A DNA stretch of 64,000 nt from Ascidia mentula (Eukaryota; Chordata; Ascidiacea; Phlebobranchia; Ascidiidae): the NCBI GenBank assembly GCA_947561715.1, contig OX387200.1, positions 17,982,501 to 18,046,500 of the forward strand. Reading direction: 5' to 3'. Within the stretch, counting starts at the first letter, position 1. Every line of letters starts with the position of its first letter. Shown one piece after another: positions 1-11,166 of this stretch. The notes below the pieces were generated by a model. That model saw only the letters and a program-made list of their open reading frames with translations, was not told the origin of the DNA and searched no databases. Position numbers and translations under genes: made by a program.

Positions 1-1763
1 TGACAGCACATTTACTGTAACCTACGCTTCATAAATCCTCTTTAGGTCTTTGGTAAGGAAAATGTTGTACAACAACCAGTAGTCCCATTTCTCCAGATTT
101 GCTGAACCTTCAACGGGATTGAAAGGGCAGCTGTAGACGAAGGCAGCATGAAGTTTGCTGTTTTCACCTTGTAAAGCCAAATATCGGGACAGAAGCAACC
201 TTCACAACAAAGTACAGTTTTTTAAAAACAGCGATTATGAAATCTAATACAAAGAAACAAATGACAGTAGTCCATGAGAGTAAAAAAGAGGGTGTAAAAT
301 CTACAAAGTGGTGGTTTCAAATTGAGCTATGCTCGAAAAATTGCCGGAATGCCAAATATAAAATCTGTGGAATGCAAACCTTTACTGAAAAGAATTTGTA
401 TTGCAGAGTCTATAATCTATATATACACACATTTTTTCCTTTGACACCGATTATAGTGAGCAATGTAAAATAGCAATGAACCAACATTCGCTGTGAACTT
501 TAAGAACATGGCTTACCCTCCAAAAGAAACTCCAGCACCTGCGATTAACCTGTTTGGAAACCTTCCTCTGATGGTATCTAATGCTAGTTCAACATCATTA
601 GTGTCGGAAGCACAAAAGGCTTTGGCAGTCTGTTGAAATGCACAATAAGATAACTGAACTTTTTCTGGAAAAGCCTCACACATCACCCTGCAGTTTTATT
701 TTGATTTCTCTAATAACAATTCTTTTAAAAAGAATTGGATTAATAAGTCCAAAGAGATGTTGTTTGATATTTAACAGTACTAACCACGGGTCTTTACAAC
801 ACTACCAACCTGGCAGGGTAGTTCAATTCCTCTGTTGCTCATAACAACGGTACAATAACCAAGGGTAAGAAGCTCTTTGACCATGATTTGGACATAACCA
901 GAAGTTGACTTAGAAACAAGACCAGGAAAAATTACTACCAAGGGATTTTCATTTTCGTCTTGATCTGTGGGACTTGCCCATGCCAGCAGAAATTTGCCTC
1001 CATCTGGGGTAGGGATGTGTTCTTTTCTAGAGAGTAGACAACTTTGCTTAATAATAAAAATCTTTGAGGTAGCACAATAACAACAAAATTTTACACTTTT
1101 ATAAATGGTTTTCTAATTAGAAAAATATGTTAGTTTTATAAATTTGGTTGAATAATGTCTCCAGCTGAAAGTTACCAACCTTTCCGGTGTCAATGTTAAA
1201 ATTTTGATGTAATATTGTGCTATAAAACATAATTTAATATGTAGGTAGTGAAGTTGTATGTGTAATACTACCATTATTTTGAATGTTTCACCGCAACACT
1301 GTAGCAATACTGTTAACGTTGCTCTGTGGATTGTGATCAGACTAGCATAATTTATTGGATGTCTTGAGATGAAAAAATATAAGAAGCCAAGAAATATTAG
1401 TGGGCAAAACATAAAAATATAAGATTTAGATTTATAAAAAACTTTCTTATTTATTACTTGTAGTATTTAACTCCGAAGTCACGTGGCAGTACTGAAGCAA
1501 TTACTGTTTGAAACCTTCCACCAGGGACAAAGAAAAAAGACCAGAATGGCTTTGTGAGTGTCTCCACATGTTTATCCAAAAATAAGGAAAACTTTGATGA
1601 TTTTTTCTTGTACACCAGTGGCTTCTGGAAATGCAAAAGCAAAACATAGTGTTAAAATTTTTGAGACACCAGTCCAAAAGCTTACCTTTCCGTAGCTCAT
1701 AAAGTAGTATCCGCAGTAAAACAAAAAGGAAGAAATGACTAAAGTAGTCGGTGACAAGGCCAT
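1..1763 (-). CDS. ABHD1/ABHD3-like alpha/beta hydrolase, copy A (partial, 3' end outside window)
   Basis: Five exons are visible on the minus strand: 1686..1763 (ATG at 1763), 1458..1624, 810..1026, 517..629 and 26..199. Phases stay in register, and a donor after base 26 leads off the left edge. The first exon encodes a hydrophobic N-terminal anchor of about 20 residues, as in single-pass ABHD1/3 proteins. The fourth exon carries the nucleophile elbow GVSFGG. The catalytic Asp and His should lie in exons beyond the edge. ABHD3 is known as a membrane phospholipase on short or oxidised phosphatidylcholines; that role here is inference. Exons 2-5 have exactly the same lengths (167, 217, 113, 174) as copy B next door, so the two are tandem duplicates. 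An in-frame ATG also exists at 1796. CpG is scarcer than in copy B. Confidence 0.85.
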
Positions 1764-3071
1764 TATATTTGTATTTGTCACACTACTAAACAACATGCAT
1801 TCCTGTCAAATACAATCATTATATCTTTACAAAAATTTTATCATAAATTTTATACATATAAATTTACTACTTCCTTATGCTGTGAACTTGACTCGCGATA
1901 TTCCCAATAAACCAGGAAATACCAACATCAGTCATAGCAAAACTCAACCGTGCAATAAAATAAAAAAGTTTGCGTTTTACCCCATGCGGGGAATTACCTA
2001 CAATGCAACAATAAAATCAGTACGTTTGATTTTGGCAACGAGCGACCAGGTGTTATTTCGAAAGCAATTGCAATTAAAATTTTATTTTCTAGTAGCTACA
2101 CTAACATAAACCCGTATAACTAAATGGAAGTATACTATTCATTCTATGCTACTCAGACATACGCTGAAGCAGCTTTTCACGCCTTTTACGTTAAAACTAA
2201 TGTCAACCGAACAGCGAGGAGTAACAAAAGATTGGTAAAATAACAAACCGGACATAAGATCTATAAACAGGCCCGCATAAAATATACCTCAGTTTTTGTC
2301 CGTCATTGCACGACCAGCTTAATTAGGCCTGTAATGCAGTTTCTGCAAACGGGGCACGCTAAACTCTCGCTTCCCTATAAAGAACGCAGAACTTTCATTG
2401 GGCAATCAGCTGGCCAAGGGCAAGTATAAAAACACAATAATGTTATTGACTTTGGAGAATAACTGTTACATAAGAAACGAATATAACAATACATTACAAT
2501 GACTCCTTGACGACAAACCGGAGTCCATTAAGTGTTGCTTTCAGGGCTGGCATATGTCACTATTTATGGTGAACTGCTGCATATAGGCACTCAATTATCA
2601 AAGGGAACAAACGTTTTTCTAATTAAACGGTTTCGTTACTATTATCAACTAAACAGATATATAATAACAGTAATTAGGGTTACAGTTACCCAAACGTTTT
2701 ACAACTTAATGCATGACGACTGATTTAAAGTAAAATGTGGTGCAATATGTGGCGAAGTAATTTAAGCTTGCTTAGGGTGCTCTTGCGCCGGCCTGGGCTG
2801 TTCATTTGTAACCACGAGAAAACTACGTCGTTATATGTTGAATTTCATGCGTTCCAAAGTCGATTTGCGTTCCATCATATATTTGTCTAATATAACTGAT
2901 CTCGTGTCTCCGCTGTACCGAACAAATAAGTCATAATTTCACTTATTGAGAAAGATATCCAAATAAATCAGAAATTATGCAACGAAATACGTTAAACCAC
3001 AACACAACACAGTAAAAAATGTTACAACACATCAAACGGCAAAACGCAATTCAAACAAACAGTATAGTTGG
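1764..3071. other. Intergenic, upstream of ABHD copy A / downstream of copy B
   Basis: This AT-rich 1.3 kb between the tandem hydrolases contains only short open frames, with no family similarity and no recognisable RNA gene. It should hold the promoter or trans-splice region of copy A and the 3' UTR of copy B. I see no repeat. Confidence 0.6.
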
Positions 3072-5533
3072 CTACACACTTTGAAGCCGTCGAAGAATAT
3101 CAAAATTACTACACACCGCTGTGAAATAGTCGGTCATAACGTCAATAAAATACGGCGTTCCAAGCGGATTAAATCCCTGCAGATGACCCACGTGACCCCC
3201 ACCGTGAGTAATCGCCATGGCAACGAAGTCGGTCTGGGAGATATCTTCGATTGGAATGCCTGATAATAAAATAATGGTTGTAACATGAATGCACTGTTTT
3301 TGTAACTGAACTTTAATGGATAAAGTGCGTACTTTTCATTGGAACAAACATGTCGTCGTCGGCGCACAAGCATAGCGTGGGAGTTCGAATGTTCTGTATT
3401 AGTTTGCTAGTTATCACGCCGTCTCTGTAATAATGATCCACGGATTCGTATCCAAATACCCTGAAAACACAAGTCAACATTTACTTTGAAATTGATAAAG
3501 TGTATTCGCTTGCGTGAATGGACGAGGTTACTACGTATGTTGTACTTTTGGGAATCCAAATGTGGTTAAACAAATAGCTGTATTTATACAAGCCAATACG
3601 TGATTATTTGTCAGTTAAACTATGTTTTTCCACATTAAACGCAAAAATAGCCTTTTCTTTGTTATTAAAAAAGCACACGCAGAGGTCACTTAAAGTCAGT
3701 TTGTTGTATGTACATAAGAGTGTTTTATTCACTTTGCCGTCATTTCGGTGTCGAATTGCCTTACGCTGCTCACTCGTCTCATCTTGCGGCGGTCAACCGG
3801 CCCGTCGAATTTGTCCTTCGATCTGAATGAATGGAAACATACGTTAAACTCCTACTTACTGTGGTACCAGTGGCGCCATTAAGCCTACAAAGAAGTGTGA
3901 CAAAGGCAAGGATCAAAGTCCGTTGGGTGTGAGTATCTTTCAAGGTTTACAGAAAAAGCATTAAGGTCGACCGGCGTATGCCTAGAAGCACTTTCGTCAT
4001 CATGCGAATTTCTTGTTTACTTACTAAACAAAGCCTTAGATTCCCAAGTTTCAAGGTTACTTTGTTTTTACTTAATGATACTTACTTATTGTAAACGCCA
4101 AGTAAACCCAAGGTCACAAAAAAGTTAAACAAGATCCAATGATCCCACTTTTCCATGCTGATTGAACATTCCACTGGACTAAATGGACATGCGTATACAT
4201 AGGCCGCTTGTAACATGCTTTCAGTTCCCTTTAGAGCCAAATACCGGCATAAAAGCAACCTTAAAATGAACACGAGCGTGTTAAAAATAATGGTTTAATT
4301 AAACACAGCAATTGTGACCTAATAACCGCTTACCCGCCAAATGAAACACCAGCCGCCACCAATGGGCGATTGGGAAACCTTTGCTTTATTGTGTTTATTG
4401 CCAGTTCAACGTCGTTGATGTAGGTTGCGCAAAAATAAGTCGGGGTCTAAACAATAGTTCAGTTCTGTTAAGCTTATCGATGTTATAAGCACATTAAAGT
4501 AATGAACTACATTTACCTGACAAGGAATCTCTATACCACGATTGACCATAATGACAACGCCAAACCCCTTGCTGAGAAGCTCTTTTACCATCAGTAAAAC
4601 ATAGTTGGACGTTGAATGCGAAACTAGACCAGGGAAAATCACCACCAAAGGTTCCGTATCTCTGTCTTCATTAAACTGACTTGCCCAAGCCAATACAAAT
4701 TGGCCTCCATCCCGCGTTTTGATCGTTTCTCTTCTGCGGTTCAAAATTCCATATTCAACACAAAATGCTTTTCGTTGTCAGTCGTTGACATAGATTATAT
4801 CAACAGTAGTAAAATGCGAGCATTTCAATACAAAAGTACAAACAAACTAGCCAATGCAATAGTCGAGAATTTCATGATACAGACGTTACACAGTTGTTGT
4901 ACTGCAATAATTTCCAGTGTAAAATGCAGGCGAGTCGGCAAATGTGCTATTTTGTTTTGTATTGAAGATTTACAAAACCGTCAGTTATGTTCGTGGATGT
5001 TCATTTGTTCAATAGCGCATTGAATTTCTTATTATAAACGCATGTATTTTTGAGACATTTAAGAAGACTGTTGTTACAGGGGTAGACTACACGTTTTGAG
5101 CAGTTTACCTGTAGTACATCCCACTTCGAATGCATGGCAAAAGGGCGGCTACAATAGTTTGTAATCGACCACCTGGACTCCAAAAAAGCGACCAATACGG
5201 CTTCGAAATTGATGTTACATGCTTTTCCAAAAACGTCGCAAACGCCGATGACTGCTTTTTGTGGACTTGAGGCCTCTGTGTGGTTTACCATAAAATTAAA
5301 GTTTATTCACCTCCAAGAATTTACGCCGACTAATATTCTCAGTATCTCCAGAAAATAATGTGTGCTACCACTTACATAAGATTGGACTAACACTGTACTT
5401 GTTAACAGTTTATTGATCATGAATTACTTCATTATCCAAAAGTATACTTTAAACAAATTACCTTTCTGTAATTGAAACAATAGTACCAACAATAGAACAA
5501 AACCAGTGCTACTAAAACAATCATTGATGACAT
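3072..5533 (-). CDS. ABHD1/ABHD3-like alpha/beta hydrolase, copy B (complete)
   Basis: Eight exons read 5462..5533, 5109..5275, 4517..4733, 4334..4446, 4086..4259, 3733..3822, 3333..3460 and 3072..3259. They join in frame to 1,149 bases, or 382 residues, near the usual 400 or so for ABHD1/3. Residues 1-20 form a hydrophobic anchor (MSSMIVLVALVLFYCWYY). The predicted triad is Ser187 in AAGVSFGG, an Asp in CADDDMFVP (312-314), and His343 in THGGGHVGHLQG. ABHD3 relatives hydrolyse phospholipids at membranes; the substrate of this paralogue is unknown. It is CpG-richer than copy A, which suggests different methylation and perhaps narrower expression. It lies about 295 bases downstream of the INO80F-like gene on the same strand. 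Confidence 0.9.
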
Positions 5534-5827
5534 GTTGTTCTTGGTAAAACTAACCCACTATACACCAGCACAAGTTTCTGTAACACAGGTGTGGCATTTA
5601 GGTTACTAAAGACCACACTCATCAGTATGGATGCTGTGTAAAATCACAATATAATTTACCATAAATAGTCTGTTATCTACAGAGATTATCAGCTGAAAGT
5701 CACATTCAAAACAAAGTTTAGCTGTGGAAAAGTTGTTCAATGTTCGCATTTACAAACCATGACAAACTGTAGGTATGACACCAGAAAATAGAAAAATAAC
5801 TAAGTATTTTAATAACAATAAATGATG

Positions 5828-6241
5828 CTAGCTTTCAAAGTCCTCTGATTGTAAATTGATTGAAGGCAAAACAGAATCCTGTTTTATAACAGGTTTAGTG
5901 TCTTTCAGTTGTTTTAGTGCCATGTTACTAACTGAACCTTTTTGGAGCAACTGTTTCCTTTTGATAAAGTCACTTATTTCAACCATAGCTGGGTCACTTC
6001 TGTCATCCAGCATATAGCGAAGTTTTGCCATGCGTAGCTTGTCACCATGCTCTAATAAACGTTTAATTAGCATTGCCCTTTTTTTCTGTTGCCGCTTTAT
6101 GACTTTTTGTAGTTTATACAAATGCTCAAAGTTCGAGTTGTTCTTTGTTTGCAACTCCATACACTTCTTTTGAAGGAGGGTGCATTTGAGTGCCACATAT
6201 TTTTCTTTCAATAAACCAGTCTCTTCTGTGGTGTTATCCAT
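5828..6241 (-). CDS. INO80F: TFPT/INO80F-like INO80 chromatin-remodelling subunit
   Basis: This is one uninterrupted exon of 137 codons. Residues about 8-75 form a basic helical block (CMELQTKNNSNFEHLYKLQK, then VIKRQQKKRAMLIKRLLEHG, ending in MLDD). It lines up with the coiled-coil core of vertebrate TFPT, where a Leu/Arg-rich helix runs into a D-Y/K-R-x-x-x motif and an acidic tail. TFPT is a metazoan accessory subunit of the INO80 remodeller in the nucleus. I chose the ATG at 6241 rather than 6271 because a good splice acceptor (pyrimidine tract then CAG, reverse strand 6262-6264) lies between them; it could take a 5' UTR intron or a spliced leader. The vertebrate protein has a longer tail, so the match rests on one domain. 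Confidence 0.7.
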   Translation of the reverse strand: MDNTTEETGLLKEKYVALKCTLLQKKCMELQTKNNSNFEHLYKLQKVIKRQQKKRAMLIKRLLEHGDKLRMAKLRYMLDDRSDPAMVEISDFIKRKQLLQKGSVSNMALKQLKDTKPVIKQDSVLPSINLQSEDFES

Positions 6242-6261
6242 TGTAATCCTCCGCTTTTGAA

Positions 6262-6280
6262 CTGAAGGCAAAAAGAAAAA
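6262..6280 (-). promoter_or_regulatory. Splice acceptor (cis 5' UTR or spliced-leader) before the INO80F-like ATG
   Basis: On the reverse strand a T-rich tract runs into TTGCCTTCAG twenty bases before the ATG at 6241. I see no obvious matching donor close upstream, so trans-splicing is plausible but unproven. Confidence 0.4.
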
Positions 6281-8039
6281 GTTTAAAACATCACCAATCT
6301 ATTACTATAAAATCAAACAAGAAATACTAAATAGTCCACATATTGGACAATATTTGCATAACAGATTACAGTAACTGGGATAGCAAAAAGAGTTATTTAC
6401 TTTAACTCAAGGTTGATTCCGTGCAAGCAAATATAACAAAAATCCTCGATTTTTCAGATTCAAGTACCCATATTCAGCATCGCATCCACAATAAAGTAAA
6501 TGTAATAAATTTACTAAAAAACAGACTGCAAAAAATTGCAGTCTGTTTATAATGTGGAGGTGGACATATTAAACAATATTTATCTTACATAGTTGTTTTG
6601 GTCACACTGTGGGCAGATATCATAATAATTACAACTTACCAAACTTCTGTTTTCATTCGTTAGCTTCTTTTTTGTACATTTTAAAAATAAAAACAAGCTT
6701 GTTAACGTAAGATAAATGAAAGCAACGAAGCATCCAAAACGCCATCGCTGAGTCACAAGAACAATAGCATTTGCAAGTGAGTCGAAGGTGGATCGTCAGA
6801 CCCAGACCATTTACGCGAGATCTTGTAAAACCCGAAAATTCCAAGCTACAAAAATGTTTTAGATTATTACTTTGTAATGGAAAATATTAAGTTATATTTC
6901 AAAAATTTAGGACCCCAAAACACTACACTATGTTTTATGTAATGTACAATCAGAATTTTGAAGAAGATACATCGTTATGTCTGAAACTGATGGAAATGCA
7001 TTGCAATATCCTATTTATTTTTTGCTGTCCGTTGAACACGTTATCCAACAGGAAAAGTACAATAATCCCTGATCAAGATTTCGTCTTAAACTAAGCAAGG
7101 ATTTGGAAAAAATCGTGTTTAGTTTACCGTATTCAAATTTCAATGTGGTAAGGTAAACGGTAACATTACTTCTTCATGCAACAACGGGCCACCTACAATC
7201 CTGTTTTATCAAGAATAAAAATTGGTAATCAGGCTGGTTGTGTTTGCCGAAGAGCAGCAAAGTTGCCAAATTAAACTATCGGATGACAACGTTCGGAACC
7301 TATACGGGCAGCTAAACAACCACTGTCCGTGCCAACTCAGCGTAACGCTGGCAGTATACGCAGGCGTTTCAGTGAATCAGAACAGAAGCCCCACTTTCCT
7401 GCAGGCGGGTTGAAACGTATGAGGAAATGAATGGAGAAAATTCACATCTGTAAACAGATTATTAGAAGCGTTGTTTAAAACTGGCAGGGAACAAAAATTC
7501 TTTGAAAGTCAAAATATTTGAATACGGAGTGCTACACATTTATAGACATGCAAATGCGTTTTAACTCTCAAATGTTTTGACTTACTCCAGCACGCATGTG
7601 GTTATGTAGTATCCGCGTCAACTGATTAGCGAAACCGCGTAGATGGACGTGTATTTGTGAGTCAGACTGGGAAGGTATAGTTCCAGGTGGTGCAATAAGT
7701 ACAACATACGTTGTTTCCTTGAGTGCAGTGAGATGTAAAGGCACAACACGCTGGACTTAATTTAGCCTGGTTTTGTAAATAAACAAGTGAGGATATGTTA
7801 TGGCACAACATTGGGAAAGCAGGACTAGTTATAAATTAACCTTCATTTAAACCGCAAGTGTATATCGTCGTGTGAGATACAGAATATCGTGTTTACACGA
7901 AATGAAAGCAATGTCATTGCTTTTGTACGAGTGGTTTTAGAGTATTGTTTATTTTCATCGTGTTTTGAAGTTTGCTGACCCCCTTTCTGTTTAGTATAAG
8001 TGTATTGACGGAAAATTTGGAACGCTGAATTAGTATTCA
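6281..8039. other. Intergenic between INO80F-like gene and first ARF-like gene
   Basis: These genes point away from each other, so this 1.75 kb should contain both promoters. Apart from a small perfect hairpin at 6519-6548 I find no repeat, RNA gene or conserved open frame. Confidence 0.6.
6519..6548. repeat. Perfect 13-bp hairpin with A4 loop
   Basis: Arms 6519-6531 and 6536-6548 are exact reverse complements (aaacagactgcaa / ttgcagtctgttt) around four A bases. The palindrome does not extend into the flanks, so it is not obviously a MITE. Function unknown. Confidence 0.6.
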
Positions 8040-9124
8040 ATGGGGGTGTTAGCCTCAAAACTTGAAAATCTGTTCAAGGGATTCGAAGGCGAACCTGTAC
8101 GGATTCTGATGCTTGGACTTGATTCAGCAGGTATGGTTTGCTTCCAATTAATTAAAATCAGAATTTATCTGTATTTTTTAACCTGGTACGAGATATAAAA
8201 TATACCTACGTAGCCTGATTTCATTTAGGGACATTGAAACAAGTGAAGGCTGACGTCATAAATCAGACAGTCAGGTAAACGTCATCGCAGGCCTTTTGTG
8301 ATGTCGTTCGATAGTGATATGGTGTTATTTACTGATGATCATAGTGTATTGAGATAAGCTAACGTGGTTGTTTCTTTCGCTTAATCACTTTTTTGTGCAT
8401 AATGCAACAGATTTTTGAACTGTGATTTAAATATTTTGCAGGAAAAACAACCATCCTGTACAAGTTAAAGCTCAATCAAGTGGTTAAGACAATTCCCACG
8501 ATCGGTTTTAACGTAGAATCAATAACCCCATGCAAAGGTCTCACCTTTACCGTGTGGGATGTGGGCGGCCAAACGAAATTACGTCAGTTATGGAGGCATT
8601 ACTACCAGGGAGCTGGAGGTATAAATAACTTGTATGGAAGACAAGCTTGGAGCGTTGGACATTTTTGTGTAATTTAAATTGTTGTCCAACAAGCAGAGTT
8701 TTGTTAGGACCACACATTTATATTTACGCTTAGATAAATTTGCACTCGAATCACTCAGATTCTATTATATGGACTTATTCTGTTGGTTTATGTGTTTAAA
8801 CAAGTGTATTTCTCCTCAGGTTTGATTTTTGTCATGGACAGCGCAGATCCTTCACGCTTCGGTGAAGCCAAGGATGAGCTTTTCAGCGTCATCTCCAACG
8901 TCGAAATGTCGCGCATTCCAATCCTAGTCCTCGCCAACAAACAGGACATCAGTATCGCTCACTCTGTTGAAGACTTGATTCCGCAATTAAACCTAGGCGA
9001 AATTCCTGCCTGGCAAAAGTGGAATATCCAGGGGTGCTCGGCTACGAAAAACGAGGGCATATTTGAGGGATTGCAGTGCTTCGCGAGAATGGTGAAGGAA
9101 TACAAGAAAAATAACAAAACGTAG
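8040..9124 (+). CDS. ARF-family small GTPase, tandem copy 1
   Basis: Three exons, 8040..8130, 8442..8618 and 8820..9124, give 190 residues. All ARF landmarks are present: Gly2 for N-myristoylation (MGVLAS), P-loop GLDSAGKTT (26-34), switch [10 protein letters not shown], switch II WDVGGQ with the catalytic Gln, the guanine-specificity motif NKQD, and CSAT. Such proteins cycle on membranes and recruit coats or effectors. TPCKGL replaces the EYKNI-type segment of canonical ARF1, and the same change occurs in the neighbour at 11,167, so the two share an ancestor. The first two introns sit at the same positions as in that neighbour. It is more ARF-like than the second copy; whether it is a true ARF or a lineage-specific ARL needs a tree. 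Confidence 0.88.
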
Positions 9125-11166
9125 CAATGTTTTTAGTTTCGTTGTTGTCCCGTGTATGATTGAGATAGAATTGCTGAAATTAATCTTCGAACATTTTTAA
9201 GCGTTTTGATTTACGTACATGACGGCGGGGCCTGACTCTCACAATAGCGTCGTATATATAGAATGACATTAGTCCACGTGAGCCTGTAAACAATGCAGTT
9301 ATACGTGCCGACGTGAGTAAAAATACTATGTTTCCATTTGGACTTTGTGCCTCTTTATTTGGGCAAATACCTACTTTGGTTTGTCGTTTTAAGTTCAAAT
9401 ACATTTTTGAATACATGCAAAGAGGCGAGGTGCTTGTATAAAGTTCAAAGCAATATAAAGTGTTTGTAGATTGCGAAGTTGTTTTTCAACACTTTAAAAT
9501 CATGTAGGCAGAAATACTTCGGGTTTCACGAGATATTACTGCTGATATAACGTATATTGTTATAAGTTGGCAAATATACGGGGTTACCATTGTCATGGAC
9601 TATAATATAAACACGCTGCTTTTTGATGCTGAAATGAACTCCGACCGAATGAGGGTATTCCTAATCTTTCCTTGTTTGAAGGTTTTCGATCGGAAAACGA
9701 CCAACACAGTATAGCCAATAATCGGTGTTTTATGAACAAATAAGCACGCGTGGAGGCGATGGCAACCGTGCGTGTATATATAGTCTGTTTAAATTGCTTG
9801 TTGTAGTACATGTTATCACATTAAGTTATATATCGTATGCCACAATTAGTAGCACTTTAGCTCGGGACAAAAACAAAACTATCGCCAGGATTCCTGCAGG
9901 AACACTATCGGATGCCGCCAAACATTTGCATTCGGCGTAGTATTCGACTCCTTGGCAATAGTTTTGGTATAAACTCGACATTTAATGTAATCGAATTTTT
10001 TTTGTAATTTACAAGCAACATTCTGTTGTTCTTTTGTTTTTCACACTTGACTTGTCAGGAAACTCGGAAAACTCATTTTTCAGACTGGCGCATTGATTAA
10101 ATATGTTCTTATTATCAGTAAGGTTTGTCACATCGCACTTCAAAGGCATGTTACAATATTAAGGCAGTGAATGATTTTGCGAAGTCATACCAATTCTTTC
10201 GATGCGAAAATGAACTAAACGCAAAAATATTGTGCTTTGTCAGCAATCTAGCATATTATACGTAGCATATTTTTTTGCGCGTGCAGTGATCACAGAACGT
10301 CGTTATTGTGATGCAATTTCACCTCGAACGCTCTTATGTGTCAGCAGTCGTATGAGCACAGCACCGAGGCGCATCATGGCTTCGCTGCAGTAGCAGTCCG
10401 CATTAAAACGTATTCACTCGCTTAGTCACCGCGATTGAGAGAGCTCGGTTATACTGACTGGCACTGATATGTACTGGAAGGTGATGGAAACTCTGAATTT
10501 ATTAGTTAGTGACGGTGTGTTGGCGTGACGTATAGAGTTCCGGTCAGGTTGTTCCAAATACTTGCGACGCGCATAAACATTTAACAGTGTAGAAAGTCCA
10601 CTGTCCAAACAGTTTTGCCTTTTCGGGACAGATAGAGCCTTGTGGTGGTATAACTTGTACCCGCCTATAGAAGACAGCAGTTATTCTGGTCATAACATTT
10701 AAAAATGTAGCTGGATTATTGCAGCGTAATTTCTTGGAAGGCAAAGCTATGATCAGTTGACTTTTGCCCTCTGTTACAACGCATACCGTGACATGACGCA
10801 GTTTCTTAGATTTATTTCAATGCTAACTTAATGTGGCCCGACTGCCTTGCTTTTGTGTCGAAGCACCCACTGTGTTTCCGTCTGTGATTGGCATCGCTTG
10901 CGACGGTTGATAGGTTTAGGGGCCATAAATACAACAGAAACTCACACGCACCAGTCAGACTTTGGGGTCAGCCCGAGGCGTGTTTAACTCTGTTTGTTCG
11001 CATATTCTACTGTGACCTAACAATACTCTGTTCTTTAGGGATCGATTCAAATAATCTGTTCAAAGAGTCAGCGATTTGATCAATCTGTGTAGCTTAAAGC
11101 GTAGCACTTTATTAACAGTTGCCTGAGAAATTCCAGTTATTCATAAACAAATAAACCGTTGAAGCC
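9125..11166. other. Intergenic between the two ARF-family genes
   Basis: This 2.0 kb contains only short random frames. CpG is common and there is no recognisable coding or repeat content. It presumably holds the 3' UTR of copy 1 and the promoter of copy 2. Confidence 0.6.
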
